This document shows positions 25,359-34,524 of a stretch of 64,000 nt of DNA, piece after piece; the stretch's first letter is position 1, and each line of letters opens with the position of its first letter. Position numbers and translations under genes: made by a program. The DNA lies in contig NZ_CP097160.1 of assembly GCF_023370115.1 (NCBI RefSeq), positions 62,001 through 126,000 on the forward strand, written 5' to 3'. The stretch comes from Gulosibacter sediminis (lineage in GTDB: Bacteria; Actinomycetota; Actinomycetes; Actinomycetales; Microbacteriaceae). The notes beneath the pieces were generated by a model that was given only the letters and a program-made list of their open reading frames with translations, ran no database searches and had not been told where the DNA came from.

Positions 25359-26213
25359 TTACTGCTCGAGGTTGCGGTGGGACGCGTGCCAGGGCACGAG
25401 GAAGCGTTCGGCGATGATGATGACGGCGAACAGCAGGATGCCGAGCAGCGACATGATGAACAGTGCGGCGAAGAGCATCGCGGTGTCGACGTTGCCGTTG
25501 GCCTGCAGGATCACGTAGCCGAGGCCCTCGTTCGCGCCGACGAACTCACCGACGACCGCACCGGTGACGGCGAGGGTCGCGGCGACCTTCATACCCGAGA
25601 GCAGCTCGGGCAGCGCGGCCGGGAAGCGCACCTTGACGAAGGTCTTGAAGCGCGAGGCGCCCATTGTGCTCGTGAGCTCGAGGATCTCGGGGTCGATCGT
25701 GCGCAGGCCGCTGATGCCCGAGATGACGATCGGGAAGAAGGCCATCAATACGGCGACGAGGATCTTCGGTTCGGGGCCGAAGCCCATCCACACGATGAAC
25801 AGCGGCGCGATCGCGATCTTCGGGATCACCTGGGCGAACAGGATGAGCGGGTAGAAGGTGCGCTCGAGCGTGCGCGAGTAGACCATCACGACCGCCACGA
25901 GCACACCGAAGACGACCGAGAGCGCGAAACCGATGAGGGTCTCGGTCGTGGTCACCCAGGTGTGCTGCCACATGTAGGCCGCGTTGTCGGTGAACGCCGC
26001 GAGGGTGTCGGCCGGCGAGGGCAGGATGTACGGGGCGACGAGGCCTGCCTCGGTCACGATCCACCAGGCGATGAATGCGATCACGAGGAAGATCGTCGGG
26101 TAGACGTAGCCGCTCGTTTGCTGGAGCCAGCCCGACTTCGCCCCGCGCCGAGCCTTAGGCTTTGGCGCGTCTGGTGAGTCGATCACCGGAGTTGCAGTAG
26201 TTGCACTTGTCAT
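25359..26213 (-). CDS. ABC transporter permease (SsuC/ThiX-like)
   Basis: Inner-membrane permease, 284 residues, with about six hydrophobic helices. The family landmarks are VAPYILPSPADTLAAF after helix 1, the conserved QVIPKIAIAPLFIVWMGFGP, and the ATPase-docking loop ELTSTMGASRFKTFVKVRFP. ATG 26213 has AGGAG five bases upstream and is preferred over a GTG two codons earlier. First gene of the importer operon, 59 nt before the binding protein. Two operator-like elements lie just upstream: a 6-bp palindrome next to the ribosome site and a LacI-type site. Confidence 0.92.
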   Translation of the reverse strand: MTSATTATPVIDSPDAPKPKARRGAKSGWLQQTSGYVYPTIFLVIAFIAWWIVTEAGLVAPYILPSPADTLAAFTDNAAYMWQHTWVTTTETLIGFALSVVFGVLVAVVMVYSRTLERTFYPLILFAQVIPKIAIAPLFIVWMGFGPEPKILVAVLMAFFPIVISGISGLRTIDPEILELTSTMGASRFKTFVKVRFPAALPELLSGMKVAATLAVTGAVVGEFVGANEGLGYVILQANGNVDTAMLFAALFIMSLLGILLFAVIIIAERFLVPWHASHRNLEQ

Positions 26214-26221
26214 GTGCACTC

Positions 26222-26237
26222 CTTACATCGTTGTAAG
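26222..26237. promoter_or_regulatory. Short palindrome overlapping the importer leader
   Basis: CTTACA-TCGT-TGTAAG, perfect 6-bp arms with a 4-bp centre, one base beyond the ribosome site of the permease gene. It could be an operator or a small RNA hairpin near the start. It is distinct from the LacI-type site 17 bp further upstream. Confidence 0.45.
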
Positions 26238-26253
26238 AGATTTGTGAGGCGAT

Positions 26254-26269
26254 GGGTAAACGCTTTCCC
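26254..26269. promoter_or_regulatory. LacI-type operator upstream of the ABC importer operon
   Basis: GGGTAAACGCTTTCCC, 14 of 16 matches to the site at 19660-19675 counted against the ideal palindrome and only one difference from that site itself. It lies 41 bp upstream of the permease start, within expected promoter distance, linking this importer to the LacI-type regulon. Confidence 0.72.
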
Positions 26270-26354
26270 GTGGTATCAGCCTACAACGGCGTGACCAGCA
26301 TCGGCAACCATCTGGATGCGCGGGAAAAGTTTCCGGCTTGGCTCGCGCCGCGTC

Positions 26355-27032
26355 TTAGCTCGCGTCGGTGCCGCGCAGCCAGCGGGGCACGGGCCCCTGG
26401 AAGCGGCGCGCGGCGAGGGCGGTCGCGATTGCGAACAGCATGGCCGCGCCGACGCAGAGCGAGAGCGCGTGATGCACCGTCTGCAGGCCCGCGCCGGCGA
26501 CCGCGCCGATGGCAAGCGAGCCCCACAGCAGCAGCGGCCGGCGCCACGCGACCTTCGAGCCGCCGGTGAACAGCGCGGCCAAGCCGAGGCCGAGGCTCAC
26601 GAGCGTGCCGGTCGCGTAGGTAATCGCGACGCGGGCGCGGCCGTCGGCCAGGTAGAGCGTGTTGAGCGAGCCCATCGCGGCGGCGACGAGCAGGTACCAC
26701 CACGGCGACGACCAGCCGATGAGCTCAAGCCCCGCGACGATCGCGACGGCGAGCGCGGCGGTGCCCACCACATCCCGCCGGTGGTCGTCGATGCGGCTCG
26801 CGAACATCCCCGCGAGCGTCACACCGACGAGGAAGCCGACCACGAGGCCGATGCCGAGCAGTGCCTGCGCGGCGCCGTTATGGAAGAACTCGACGCCGGC
26901 CTGGGTCGAGTTGCCGCTCATGAACGAGACGAACATGCCGCCGGTTGCGACGAAGCCGACCGCGTCGATGTAGCCGGCTGCGAAGGCGAGGGCACACGAG
27001 AGCACCAGGCCATCGCGCGTCACCGTTTTCAC
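26355..27032 (-). CDS. DUF1275 (YoaK-like) integral membrane protein
   Basis: A 225-residue protein with six or seven hydrophobic helices, matching DUF1275: an N-terminal LAFAAGYIDAVGFVATGGMF, then FVSFMSGNSTQAG, the most conserved stretch of the family, and repeated small-residue helices. Function is unknown; the fold has been likened to small transporters. It is monocistronic, upstream of and transcribed away from mntH, and ends about 85 bp from the importer operator. Confidence 0.88.
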   Translation of the reverse strand: MKTVTRDGLVLSCALAFAAGYIDAVGFVATGGMFVSFMSGNSTQAGVEFFHNGAAQALLGIGLVVGFLVGVTLAGMFASRIDDHRRDVVGTAALAVAIVAGLELIGWSSPWWYLLVAAAMGSLNTLYLADGRARVAITYATGTLVSLGLGLAALFTGGSKVAWRRPLLLWGSLAIGAVAGAGLQTVHHALSLCVGAAMLFAIATALAARRFQGPVPRWLRGTDAS

Positions 27033-27073
27033 GCCACCAGCTTAGAGACTCTGGGTGACGGGCCGCGTCACAC

Positions 27074-27129
27074 GCGACAAATATTCGGTGCTACTGTTTT
27101 CAAAAGTTCGGTGCGACGAAGTTTGTCGC
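27074..27129. promoter_or_regulatory. Candidate metal-responsive control region of mntH
   Basis: Contains 8-bp inverted arms GCGACAAA (27074-27081) and TTTGTCGC (27122-27129) 40 bp apart, plus two direct copies of TTCGGTGC (27084-27091 and 27107-27114). The region is A+T-rich between mntH and the divergent DUF1275 gene. The DtxR/MntR-type regulator encoded just after mntH is the obvious candidate to bind here; this is inference. Confidence 0.45.
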
Positions 27130-27154
27130 AAATGGCGAAAAGGTGGACGACACG

Positions 27155-28393
27155 ATGGCGAGTACGACCGTCACGCAGCGAGCAACTCGGGCAAAGCCGG
27201 CATGGTTGCTCGGCCCCGCCCTCGTGGCCGGCGTCGCGTATCTCGACCCGGGTAACGTCGCCGTGAACATGTCAGCGGGTGCGCAGTTCGGCTACCTCCT
27301 CGTGTGGGTGCTCGTCGCCGCGAACGTCGCGGCCTGGCTCGTGCAGTACCTCTCGGCGAAGCTCGGCCTCGCGACGCACGCGAGCCTCGCCGAGCTGCTC
27401 GGGCGCCGCATCTCGAACCGCGCCGGGCGCGTCCTCTATGGCCTGCAGGCGCAGTTCGTCGCGATCGCGACCGACCTCGCCGAGGTCATCGGCGGCGCCG
27501 TCGCACTCTGGATCATGTTCGACATTCCGCTCGTCGTCGGCGCGATCATCACCGGCGTCGTCTCGACGGTGCTGCTGCTCATTCAGTCGCGCCGAGGCGC
27601 GAAGACCTTCGAGTTCGTCATCATCGGCCTCGTGCTCGTCATCGCCGTTGGCTTCTGCTGGAGCCTCTGGCTTGCGCCGCCCGCGGCCGGCGACGTGCTC
27701 GGCGGCATGGTGCCGCGCTTTGAGGGCGCCGACTCGGTGCTGCTCGCCGCGAGCATCCTCGGCGCCACCGTCATGCCCCACGCCATCTACGCGCACTCCT
27801 CGCTCGCCCGCGACCGATTCGGTGCGGGTATGAAGAAGCCGCTACGCACGCTCATCCGCGCGACCCGCGTTGACGTCACGATCGCGCTCACGATCGCCGG
27901 CACGGTGAACCTCGCGATGCTGCTCGTCGCGGCGACCGTGCTTCCGGGGGTCGAGGGCACCGACACGCTCGATGGCGCGCACGCCGCGCTCGAGCACGCG
28001 CTCGGCACGACGGCGGCCTGGATGTTCGCGATCGGCCTGCTCGCCTCGGGCATCGCCTCGACCGCGGTCGGCGCCTACGCCGGCAGCGACATCATGGGCG
28101 GCCTGCTCAACCGCGGCATGCGGCTGCTCACGCGCCGGCTCATCACGATCATCCCCGCGATCATCGTGCTCGCGATCGGCGTCGACCCGACCCAGGCGCT
28201 CGTCTGGAGCCAGGTCATCCTCTCGTTCGGCATCCCGTTCGCCCTCGTGCCGCTCGTCTGGCTCACCGCGCGCAAGTCGGTCATGGGCGCGGCGGTCAAC
28301 GCGTGGTGGACGACGGCGCTGGCTTGGCTCATCACTGCGGCGATCATCGTGCTGAACATCGGCCTGATCGTGCTGCAGTTTGGGATGCAGTAG
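27155..28393 (+). CDS. mntH: Nramp-family divalent metal transporter (manganese, MntH)
   Basis: Proton-coupled Mn(II)/Fe(II) importer, 412 residues with about 11 membrane helices. Signature elements: VAYLDPGNVAVNMSAGAQFG in helix 1 (the metal-binding DPGN) and GATVMPHAIYAHSSL in helix 6 (the MPH motif with the metal-coordinating Met). It lacks an N-terminal extension. ATG 27155 is preferred, with AGGTGG eight bases upstream; GTG 27143 is in frame too. It converges on the DtxR/MntR-type regulator with a 6-bp gap, and this pairing supports manganese as substrate. Confidence 0.93.
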   Translation: MASTTVTQRATRAKPAWLLGPALVAGVAYLDPGNVAVNMSAGAQFGYLLVWVLVAANVAAWLVQYLSAKLGLATHASLAELLGRRISNRAGRVLYGLQAQFVAIATDLAEVIGGAVALWIMFDIPLVVGAIITGVVSTVLLLIQSRRGAKTFEFVIIGLVLVIAVGFCWSLWLAPPAAGDVLGGMVPRFEGADSVLLAASILGATVMPHAIYAHSSLARDRFGAGMKKPLRTLIRATRVDVTIALTIAGTVNLAMLLVAATVLPGVEGTDTLDGAHAALEHALGTTAAWMFAIGLLASGIASTAVGAYAGSDIMGGLLNRGMRLLTRRLITIIPAIIVLAIGVDPTQALVWSQVILSFGIPFALVPLVWLTARKSVMGAAVNAWWTTALAWLITAAIIVLNIGLIVLQFGMQ

Positions 28394-28399
28394 GGCGCG

Positions 28400-29077
28400 T
28401 TATGCGCGCTCGCTCACCCAAACTTCTTGCGCGGCGGTGGAACTGATCGACAGACTCGCACCCGAGGGCTGAACCGTGAGGCTCACCGTGTCGGTGAACG
28501 GGGCCGAGCCCTGCACCTCGAGCTCGGCGCCGTAAATGACGCCCTGCTCGGCGAGGTATTCGAGCAGCGCCGGGTCGCTGTCAGAGACACGCTCGATGAG
28601 CAGCGACTGGCCCGGCTTCGCCTCGCTGAGCGGGGTCGCGTCGGGCTTGTCGACCGTGCCGTCGGGCCCGGGAATCGGGTCGCCGTGCGGGTCGCGGCGC
28701 GGGTTGCCGAGCGAGGCGTCGATGCGCTCGATCATGAAGTCGGAGACCTCGTTCTCGAGCCGCTCGGCCTCGTCGTGCACCTGGTCCCAGCGGTACCCGA
28801 GGGCCTCAACGAGGAACGTCTCGATGAGCCGGTGGCGGCGCACCGTCTGCACCGCGTGCACCGTGCCCTCCTCGGTCAGTGTCACGGCGCCGTAGGGCGC
28901 GTGGTCGAGCAGGCCGCGCTCGGAGAGCTTCTTGATCGCATCCGACGCCGTCGACATGCGCACGCCGACGCGGGCAGCGATCATCGTCGCCGTCACCGGC
29001 TCATGCGACCACTCGCCCAGGGCCCAGACGGCCTTGAGGTAGCTGAGGTTGCTCGGCGAGAGCGGCGAGTTCGACAC
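28400..29077 (-). CDS. DtxR/MntR-family metal-dependent repressor
   Basis: A 225-residue iron/manganese-sensing repressor. An N-terminal winged helix (SNLSYLKAVWALGEW to LLDHAPYGAVTLTEEG) is followed by the metal-binding dimerisation domain with RRHRLIETFLVEALGY and VHDEAERLENEVSDFMIERI, carrying the conserved His/Glu ligands. DPHGDPIPGPDG marks the linker to a C-terminal SH3-like domain. Adjacent to mntH and convergent with it, it most probably responds to Mn(II) and represses mntH. Confidence 0.9.
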   Translation of the reverse strand: MSNSPLSPSNLSYLKAVWALGEWSHEPVTATMIAARVGVRMSTASDAIKKLSERGLLDHAPYGAVTLTEEGTVHAVQTVRRHRLIETFLVEALGYRWDQVHDEAERLENEVSDFMIERIDASLGNPRRDPHGDPIPGPDGTVDKPDATPLSEAKPGQSLLIERVSDSDPALLEYLAEQGVIYGAELEVQGSAPFTDTVSLTVQPSGASLSISSTAAQEVWVSERA

Positions 29078-29138
29078 GCATGAACCGTACCAAAGTTTCG
29101 AGTTCGGGCTGCCAAACTCGGCGCCGGGCGAGCCCCGC

Positions 29139-30302
29139 CTAGACCCGCCGGAACTGCTGGGCGGCCGGGCAGTCGAAGGGGTCGCGCGCCGCGAGGCCGA
29201 CCCGGTTGAGGTACTCGATCACGATCGCGTAGGAGCGCCAGAGCGAGGTCTCGGTGTAGGGCACGCCGAGGGTCTCGCAGTGCTGGCGCACGATCTCGCG
29301 GGCCTTCGCGAGGTGGGGCCGCGGCATGCTCGGGAACAGGTGGTGTTCGACCTGGTAATTGAGGCCGCCCATGAGCCAGGTGGCCCACCAGCCGCCGCGG
29401 ATGTTGCGCGAGGTGCGCACCTGCTTGCTGAAGAAGTCGAGCTTCGCGCCCTCGGCGATGACCGGCATGCCCTTGTGGTTCGGCGCGAACGACGCGCCCA
29501 TGTAGACGCCGAACACGGCGTAGAGCACGCCGAGGAACGCGAACGCCATGCCGACGGGCAGGAAAAGGAAGATCGGGGTGAGCAGCAGCACGAAGCGCGC
29601 GAAGATGATGCCGAGCTCGGTCCAGCGGCCGTTGACCGGCCCGCGCTGGAACAGGTGCTTGAAGCTGTGCAGGTGCAGGTTGAGCCCCTCGAGCGTGAGC
29701 AGCGGGAAGAAGAACCAGCCCTGGCGCTTCGTGATGGCGCGCCGCAGCCCGCGGGCATCGACCGCATCCTCTTCGAGGAACGAGATGGTGTCGACCTCGA
29801 TGTCGGGGTCCTTGCGCATGCGGTTCGGGTTCGCGTGGTGCCGCGTGTGCTTCGAGTCCCACCACGCGTAGCTCATGCCGATGCTGCAGGCGAGGATGCG
29901 CCCGAGTCGCTTGTTCGACGGGCCCGACTCGAGGATCTGGCGGTGCGCCGCCTCGTGGGCGAGGAACGCGACCTGCGTGAAGATGATGCCGAGCGCCGCG
30001 GCGATGAGCAACTGGAACCAGCTCGGGCCGAGCAGGATGAACCCGGTCACCGCGCCGCCGAGCGCGAGCACGATCGCGAGGCCGACGAGGCCGTAGAACC
30101 AGGGCGTGCGGCGCAGCAGGCCGGTCTCGCGCACCACGGCCGAAACCTCGGTGTAGGCCTTCGCGATCGGCGGGAAGTCGGTGGTGTCGGCGCGCTTGGT
30201 CGTGCGCAGCGGACCGAGCCCGCTAACAACGGGCGTGGCGGTGGGAGAGATGATCGGTACCTGTTTCGTTACGGGCCGCAGATCGACCCTTGGGGGAGCC
30301 AA
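29139..30302 (-). CDS. Membrane fatty-acid desaturase (acyl-CoA/acyl-lipid type)
   Basis: Integral-membrane di-iron desaturase, 387 residues. The three His boxes are all present: FLAHEAAHRQ, SKHTRHHANPN and LNYQVEHHLFPSMPR. Four or more hydrophobic helices sit between boxes 1 and 2 and between boxes 2 and 3. The QVEHHLFP form is that of linoleoyl-CoA/delta-6-like and mycobacterial DesA3-like desaturases. The start is uncertain: the frame opens with TTG 30302 and no ATG/GTG with a ribosome site was seen before the conserved region. It presumably adjusts membrane fluidity; no electron-donor reductase is adjacent. Confidence 0.9.
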   Translation of the reverse strand: MAPPRVDLRPVTKQVPIISPTATPVVSGLGPLRTTKRADTTDFPPIAKAYTEVSAVVRETGLLRRTPWFYGLVGLAIVLALGGAVTGFILLGPSWFQLLIAAALGIIFTQVAFLAHEAAHRQILESGPSNKRLGRILACSIGMSYAWWDSKHTRHHANPNRMRKDPDIEVDTISFLEEDAVDARGLRRAITKRQGWFFFPLLTLEGLNLHLHSFKHLFQRGPVNGRWTELGIIFARFVLLLTPIFLFLPVGMAFAFLGVLYAVFGVYMGASFAPNHKGMPVIAEGAKLDFFSKQVRTSRNIRGGWWATWLMGGLNYQVEHHLFPSMPRPHLAKAREIVRQHCETLGVPYTETSLWRSYAIVIEYLNRVGLAARDPFDCPAAQQFRRV

Positions 30303-30403
30303 AGGCAGATTACCGATCGCTGCAAGTCACGCTACCGAGCGTGCGCCGCTCGAAACTGGGCGCAACGTGCCCATCGCCTGTGGATGCGGTTACCCCGCCT
30401 CTG

Positions 30404-30883
30404 CTACGGGCCCTCGGTGCGGTCGGCCGACACGGCGAGGCCCTCGACGTCGACGGCGACCACCGCGTCGAGGTCGGTGACCCCTTCGGCCTGTTCGAGC
30501 ACGGCGGTGGCGAACGCCTCGAGATCGTCGGGGCGCACCTTTTCACTGAGCACGACGGTGACGCGGCCCTCGCTGAACGAGTCCCATGAGGCGATGTGCG
30601 ACATCAGGATCGTTGTGTTGTCGGTCGCCTCGATGTCGGTGAACTCGTCGACGTCGTACGCGTCGAGCACGGCCTGCTCGGTCGCGCTCGCGAGTGCAGT
30701 GCCGTCATAGGCAGGTGCCGATGGGGATGCGGCGGTGTCGTTGTCGGGCGTGCCCGACTTTACCTCGACGGTCGGCGCCGCAACGCGAATCACCACGACA
30801 ATCGCAATGACCGCGCCCGCAACGACCACCCAGGTCCACACGTTCTTCCACCACGGCGTCGCCGCGCTTTGCCCACCACGCAT
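30404..30883 (-). CDS. Hypothetical single-pass membrane protein
   Basis: A 159-residue protein I do not recognise. A short cytoplasmic N-terminus with a Trp-rich patch (TPWWKNVWTW) leads into one transmembrane helix (VVVAGAVIAIVVVIRVAA). An extracytoplasmic Ser/Asp/Ala linker and a folded-looking domain of about 100 residues (from GTALASATEQAV) follow. There is no Cys. It lies on the same strand as purL, 41 nt downstream of its stop, and may be cotranscribed. Confidence 0.7.
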   Translation of the reverse strand: MRGGQSAATPWWKNVWTWVVVAGAVIAIVVVIRVAAPTVEVKSGTPDNDTAASPSAPAYDGTALASATEQAVLDAYDVDEFTDIEATDNTTILMSHIASWDSFSEGRVTVVLSEKVRPDDLEAFATAVLEQAEGVTDLDAVVAVDVEGLAVSADRTEGP

Positions 30884-30924
30884 GCTGCGCAGGATAAACG
30901 ACGCGCGTTGCGCGCCGGAAAACG

Positions 30925-33234
30925 CTATGCCTCGACGCGCTCACCGAAGCGCTTCGGCAGCGTCGCGCCGCGCAGTTCGCGGAGCTTCGCGACCGGCACG
31001 GTGAACTGGCCCTGCACCTCGAGCTGAGCGTCCGCATCCACACCGTCGGAGACGCCGATGCGGATCACGGGGAAGCCGCGTGCCTCGCACATGTACGTGA
31101 ACTTCACGTCTTCTTCGCGCGGCACCGACACGAGCACGCGGCCGGTCGACTCCGAGAAGAGGGCGGTCGCGGCGTCGACGTGGTCGCGCGAGATGATCTC
31201 GTCGAGCACGACGCGCGCGCCGATGCCGAAGCGCGTCACGCACTCGGCGAGCGCGAGCGCGAGTCCACCCTCAGAGAGGTCGTGCGACGAGCCGAGGATG
31301 CCCTGGCGCGAGGCGCCGTCGATGAGGTCGGCGAGCGCCTGCTCGCGGTCGAAGTCGACGACCGGCGGGTGGCCGCCGAGGTGGCCGTGCACCGCATCCG
31401 CCCAGAGCGAGCCCGAGAGCTCGGTGTGGGTCTCGCCGAGCAGGTAGAGGTTGTGGCCCTCTTCCTGCCAGCCGTTCGGCACGCGGCGCGCGACGTCGTC
31501 GAACTTGCCGAGCACGGCAACGACGGGGGTCGGGTGGATGGGCACATCGCCCGTCTGGTTGTAGAACGACACGTTGCCGCCGGTCACCGGAATCGAGAGC
31601 TCGAGGCAGCCGTCGGCGAGGCCCTCAACGGCCTCCTTGAACTGCCACATCACCTCGGGGTTCTCGGGCGAACCGAAGTTGAGGCAGTCCGAGACCGCCA
31701 TCGGCGCGGCGCCGGTTGCGGCGACGTTGCGGAACGCCTCGGCGAGCGCGAGTCGTGCGCCCGCGCGGGGGTCGAGCTGGGCATAACGGCCGTTCGCGTC
31801 CATCGCGAGGGCGACGCCCATGCCGGTGGTCTCGTCGACGCGCACGACGCCGGCGTCCTCCGGGTACGCGAAGGCGGTGTTGCCGAGCACATAGCGGTCG
31901 TACTGGTCGGTGATCCACGCCGGGTCGGCCGCGTTCGGCGAGCCGAGCACGGTGAGGAACTGCGCCTTGAGTTCCTCGCCCGAGGCCGGGCGGGGGAGGC
32001 CCTCGGCGTTGTTCGCCTGGAGCGCGTCGATCCAGGTCGGGTAGGCGACCGGGCGGTCGTAGACCGGCGAGTCAACGGCGACGGTGCGCGGGTCGACGTC
32101 GACGATGCGGCCGCCGCGCCAGTCGATCGTGAGGCGGCCGGAGTCGTTCACCTCGCCAAGCACCGAGGTCTCGACCTCCCACTTGCCGGTAATTGCAAGG
32201 AACTCGTCGAGCTTTTCGGGCTTCACGACCGCCATCATGCGCTCCTGCGACTCACTCATGAGGATTTCCTCGGCGGTGAGCGTCGGGTCGCGCAGCAGCA
32301 CGCTGTCGAGGTCGATGTGCATGCCGCCGTCGCCGGCAGCAGCGAGCTCGGAGGTGGCGCACGAGATGCCGGCCGCGCCGAGGTCTTGAATACCCTCAAC
32401 CGAGTCGTTCGCGAACAGTTCGAGGCAGCACTCGATGAGCACCTTCTCGGCGAACGGGTCGCCCACCTGCACGGCGGGGCGCTTCGTCGGGCCGCCCTCG
32501 CTGAAGGTGTCGGACGCAAGAATCGAGGCGCCGCCGATGCCGTCGCCACCGGTGCGGGCGCCGAAGAGCACGACCTTGTTGCCAGCGCCACGCGCGTTCG
32601 CGAGGTGGAGGTCGTCGCGCTTGAGCACGCCCACGGCGAGCGCGTTGACGAGCGGGTTGACCTGGTAGGTCTTGTCGAACCAGGTCTCGCCGCCGATGTT
32701 CGGCAGGCCGAGGCAGTTGCCGTAGAACGAGATGCCGCCGACGACGCCGTGCACGACGCGCGAGGTGTCGGGGTGGTCAATGGCGCCGAAGCGCAGGCCG
32801 TCCATGACGGCCACGGGGCGCGCGCCCATCGAAATGATGTCGCGGACGATGCCGCCAACGCCGGTCGCGGCGCCCTGGAACGGTTCGATGTAGCTCGGGT
32901 GGTTGTGCGACTCGACCTTGAAGGTGACGGCCCAGTCGTCGCCGAGGTCGAGCACACCCGCGTTCTCACCCATGCCGACGAGCAGGTGCTCGCGCATCTT
33001 GTCGTTCACCTTCTGGCCGAACTGGCGCAGGTACTTCTTCGACGACTTGTACGAGCAGTGCTCCGACCACATCACCGAGTACATGGCGAGCTCGCCCGAA
33101 GTGGGGCGGCGGCCGAGCAGCTCGCGAATCTTTGCGTATTCGTCGGCCTTGAGCCCGAGTGCCTCGTACGGCTGCTCGCGCTCGGGGGATGCCTCGGCGT
33201 GCTCAACGGTGTCGGGAACGTGCTCGATGCTCAA
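30925..33234 (-). CDS. purL: Phosphoribosylformylglycinamidine synthase subunit PurL
   Basis: Large ATP-using subunit of FGAM synthase (fourth purine step), 769 residues, the small-type PurL that works with separate PurS and PurQ. Markers: [19 protein letters not shown] (~50-68), the FGAR/ATP site [51 protein letters not shown] and, in the C-terminal repeat, [15 protein letters not shown]. The start is TTG 33234, supported by AAGGAG seven bases upstream. purS and purQ are about 23 kb away, so the set is split by unrelated genes including the RiPP cluster. Confidence 0.96.
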   Translation of the reverse strand: MSIEHVPDTVEHAEASPEREQPYEALGLKADEYAKIRELLGRRPTSGELAMYSVMWSEHCSYKSSKKYLRQFGQKVNDKMREHLLVGMGENAGVLDLGDDWAVTFKVESHNHPSYIEPFQGAATGVGGIVRDIISMGARPVAVMDGLRFGAIDHPDTSRVVHGVVGGISFYGNCLGLPNIGGETWFDKTYQVNPLVNALAVGVLKRDDLHLANARGAGNKVVLFGARTGGDGIGGASILASDTFSEGGPTKRPAVQVGDPFAEKVLIECCLELFANDSVEGIQDLGAAGISCATSELAAAGDGGMHIDLDSVLLRDPTLTAEEILMSESQERMMAVVKPEKLDEFLAITGKWEVETSVLGEVNDSGRLTIDWRGGRIVDVDPRTVAVDSPVYDRPVAYPTWIDALQANNAEGLPRPASGEELKAQFLTVLGSPNAADPAWITDQYDRYVLGNTAFAYPEDAGVVRVDETTGMGVALAMDANGRYAQLDPRAGARLALAEAFRNVAATGAAPMAVSDCLNFGSPENPEVMWQFKEAVEGLADGCLELSIPVTGGNVSFYNQTGDVPIHPTPVVAVLGKFDDVARRVPNGWQEEGHNLYLLGETHTELSGSLWADAVHGHLGGHPPVVDFDREQALADLIDGASRQGILGSSHDLSEGGLALALAECVTRFGIGARVVLDEIISRDHVDAATALFSESTGRVLVSVPREEDVKFTYMCEARGFPVIRIGVSDGVDADAQLEVQGQFTVPVAKLRELRGATLPKRFGERVEA

Positions 33235-33312
33235 GTGACGGCTCCTTGCAGACGGATGCTGGCGGCGATTTCGCCTTCCCCGAGTCTAGTCGGCGTGCGG
33301 GCCGCGGTGCGC

Positions 33313-34455
33313 CTACGTGTTGCCTGCCACATCCGCGAGGGTGACCGAGCCGTCGGTGCCGACGCGGTAGAGCAGGCGCACGGCGTCGCGCGTGCTCGGC
33401 AGGCCGTCGCTCTGCGAGACCGAGCAGCTGCTCGCGGATGCGCTCGAGCAGGTCACCTTCGAGTAGTCGATGCTGAGCGGGCTCACCTCGGCGTACTGCG
33501 CGGCCGCGTCGCCCTGCTCGGCGATCGCCGACTCCCAGTCGCCCGGGTTGTCGCGGTCGACCGGGGTGACCGACGAGGCGCCGGGGCCGGTCGTGATCGT
33601 GAAGATGCCGGTGCCGTCGACGGCCTGCGACCACACCATCGCCTGCCACTTGTCGTTCGCCGGCTCGCTGCACCAGCCCGAGCACATGTTCACGTCGTCG
33701 GCGTACTTGCCCGAGACGAGGTCGATGCCGGCGGACGAGAGCTGGATGCTCGCGGCCGAGGCGATCTCCTCGCGCGTCGGCGGGGCCTCGTTCTCGCGGT
33801 CGCCGACGAACACCGGCACCTGCTCGGCATCGGTGGTCACCTCAAATGCGTCGGTCGGCGGCGTCACGGTGTAGAGGTACGCACCCGGCAGCGAGTCGAT
33901 CTTGTCGTCGAGCTCGATGCCGTCTTGCTGCGGCACCACCTCGTACTCGGCGTAGGGGCCGCTGCCGCCGCTGCTCGGCGTCTCGACCTCGACGATGGCA
34001 TTCGTGAGCTGCCACGCCGGGTCGTCGCTGCCACTCGAGACGTAGCGCAGCTGCGCATCCCACGACGCCTCCTCGCCGGCGAGCGAGTAGGTCACGTGCA
34101 CGGTCGCCGAGGCACCGTCGAAGTGGCCCGTGTTGCCGCTGATCTCGCCGATCTCGACGAGCTCGGGGCCCACGTCGGGCACCTGCACGTCGACGTCGTC
34201 GTAGTCGGGCACGAGCTCGTCGAGCCGGTCGGTGTCGTGCTCTTCGATCGCGGTGAAGAGGTCGGTGATGACCGACTCGACCTCGGGCGCCTCCGCGACT
34301 TTCTGCGAAGTGTCGGTCGAATGATCGTTGGGCTCGATGCGCTCGCCGCCGCTCGAACAGGCGGTCAGCGCGAGGCCCGCGAGCGCGAACCCGCCGGCGG
34401 CGCGCAGCCACCGCATCCGTGTAATCGACGCTCGTCGCGCACCAGAACCCATCAC
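33313..34455 (-). CDS. Hypothetical secreted lipoprotein
   Basis: A 380-residue lipoprotein with a basic N-terminus, hydrophobic core and lipobox LALTAC (Cys ~33), followed by a Ser/Gly/Asp linker. The mature part has two Cys pairs near the C-terminus (VNMCSGWC and VTCSSASASSCSV) that may form disulfides. An NTF2-like stretch (TDLFTAIEEHDTDRLDELV) follows the linker. I do not recognise the family. It lies on the same strand 69 bp downstream of the degenerate ABC gene and may be part of that cluster's membrane system. Confidence 0.75.
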   Translation of the reverse strand: MMGSGARRASITRMRWLRAAGGFALAGLALTACSSGGERIEPNDHSTDTSQKVAEAPEVESVITDLFTAIEEHDTDRLDELVPDYDDVDVQVPDVGPELVEIGEISGNTGHFDGASATVHVTYSLAGEEASWDAQLRYVSSGSDDPAWQLTNAIVEVETPSSGGSGPYAEYEVVPQQDGIELDDKIDSLPGAYLYTVTPPTDAFEVTTDAEQVPVFVGDRENEAPPTREEIASAASIQLSSAGIDLVSGKYADDVNMCSGWCSEPANDKWQAMVWSQAVDGTGIFTITTGPGASSVTPVDRDNPGDWESAIAEQGDAAAQYAEVSPLSIDYSKVTCSSASASSCSVSQSDGLPSTRDAVRLLYRVGTDGSVTLADVAGNT

Positions 34456-34524
34456 GAATTGAAGAATACGCAGGTGCGCGACGCCGATCGTCGGTCGCCG
34501 GTTGTAGCGGCCTCGGCCCGGAGG

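Noticed and set aside
24256-26356. TPP riboswitch for the ThiY-like importer
   Set aside because: I looked for the conserved CUGAGA and ACCUGA elements in the 26214-26354 leader and found neither; instead there are LacI-type and palindromic sites.
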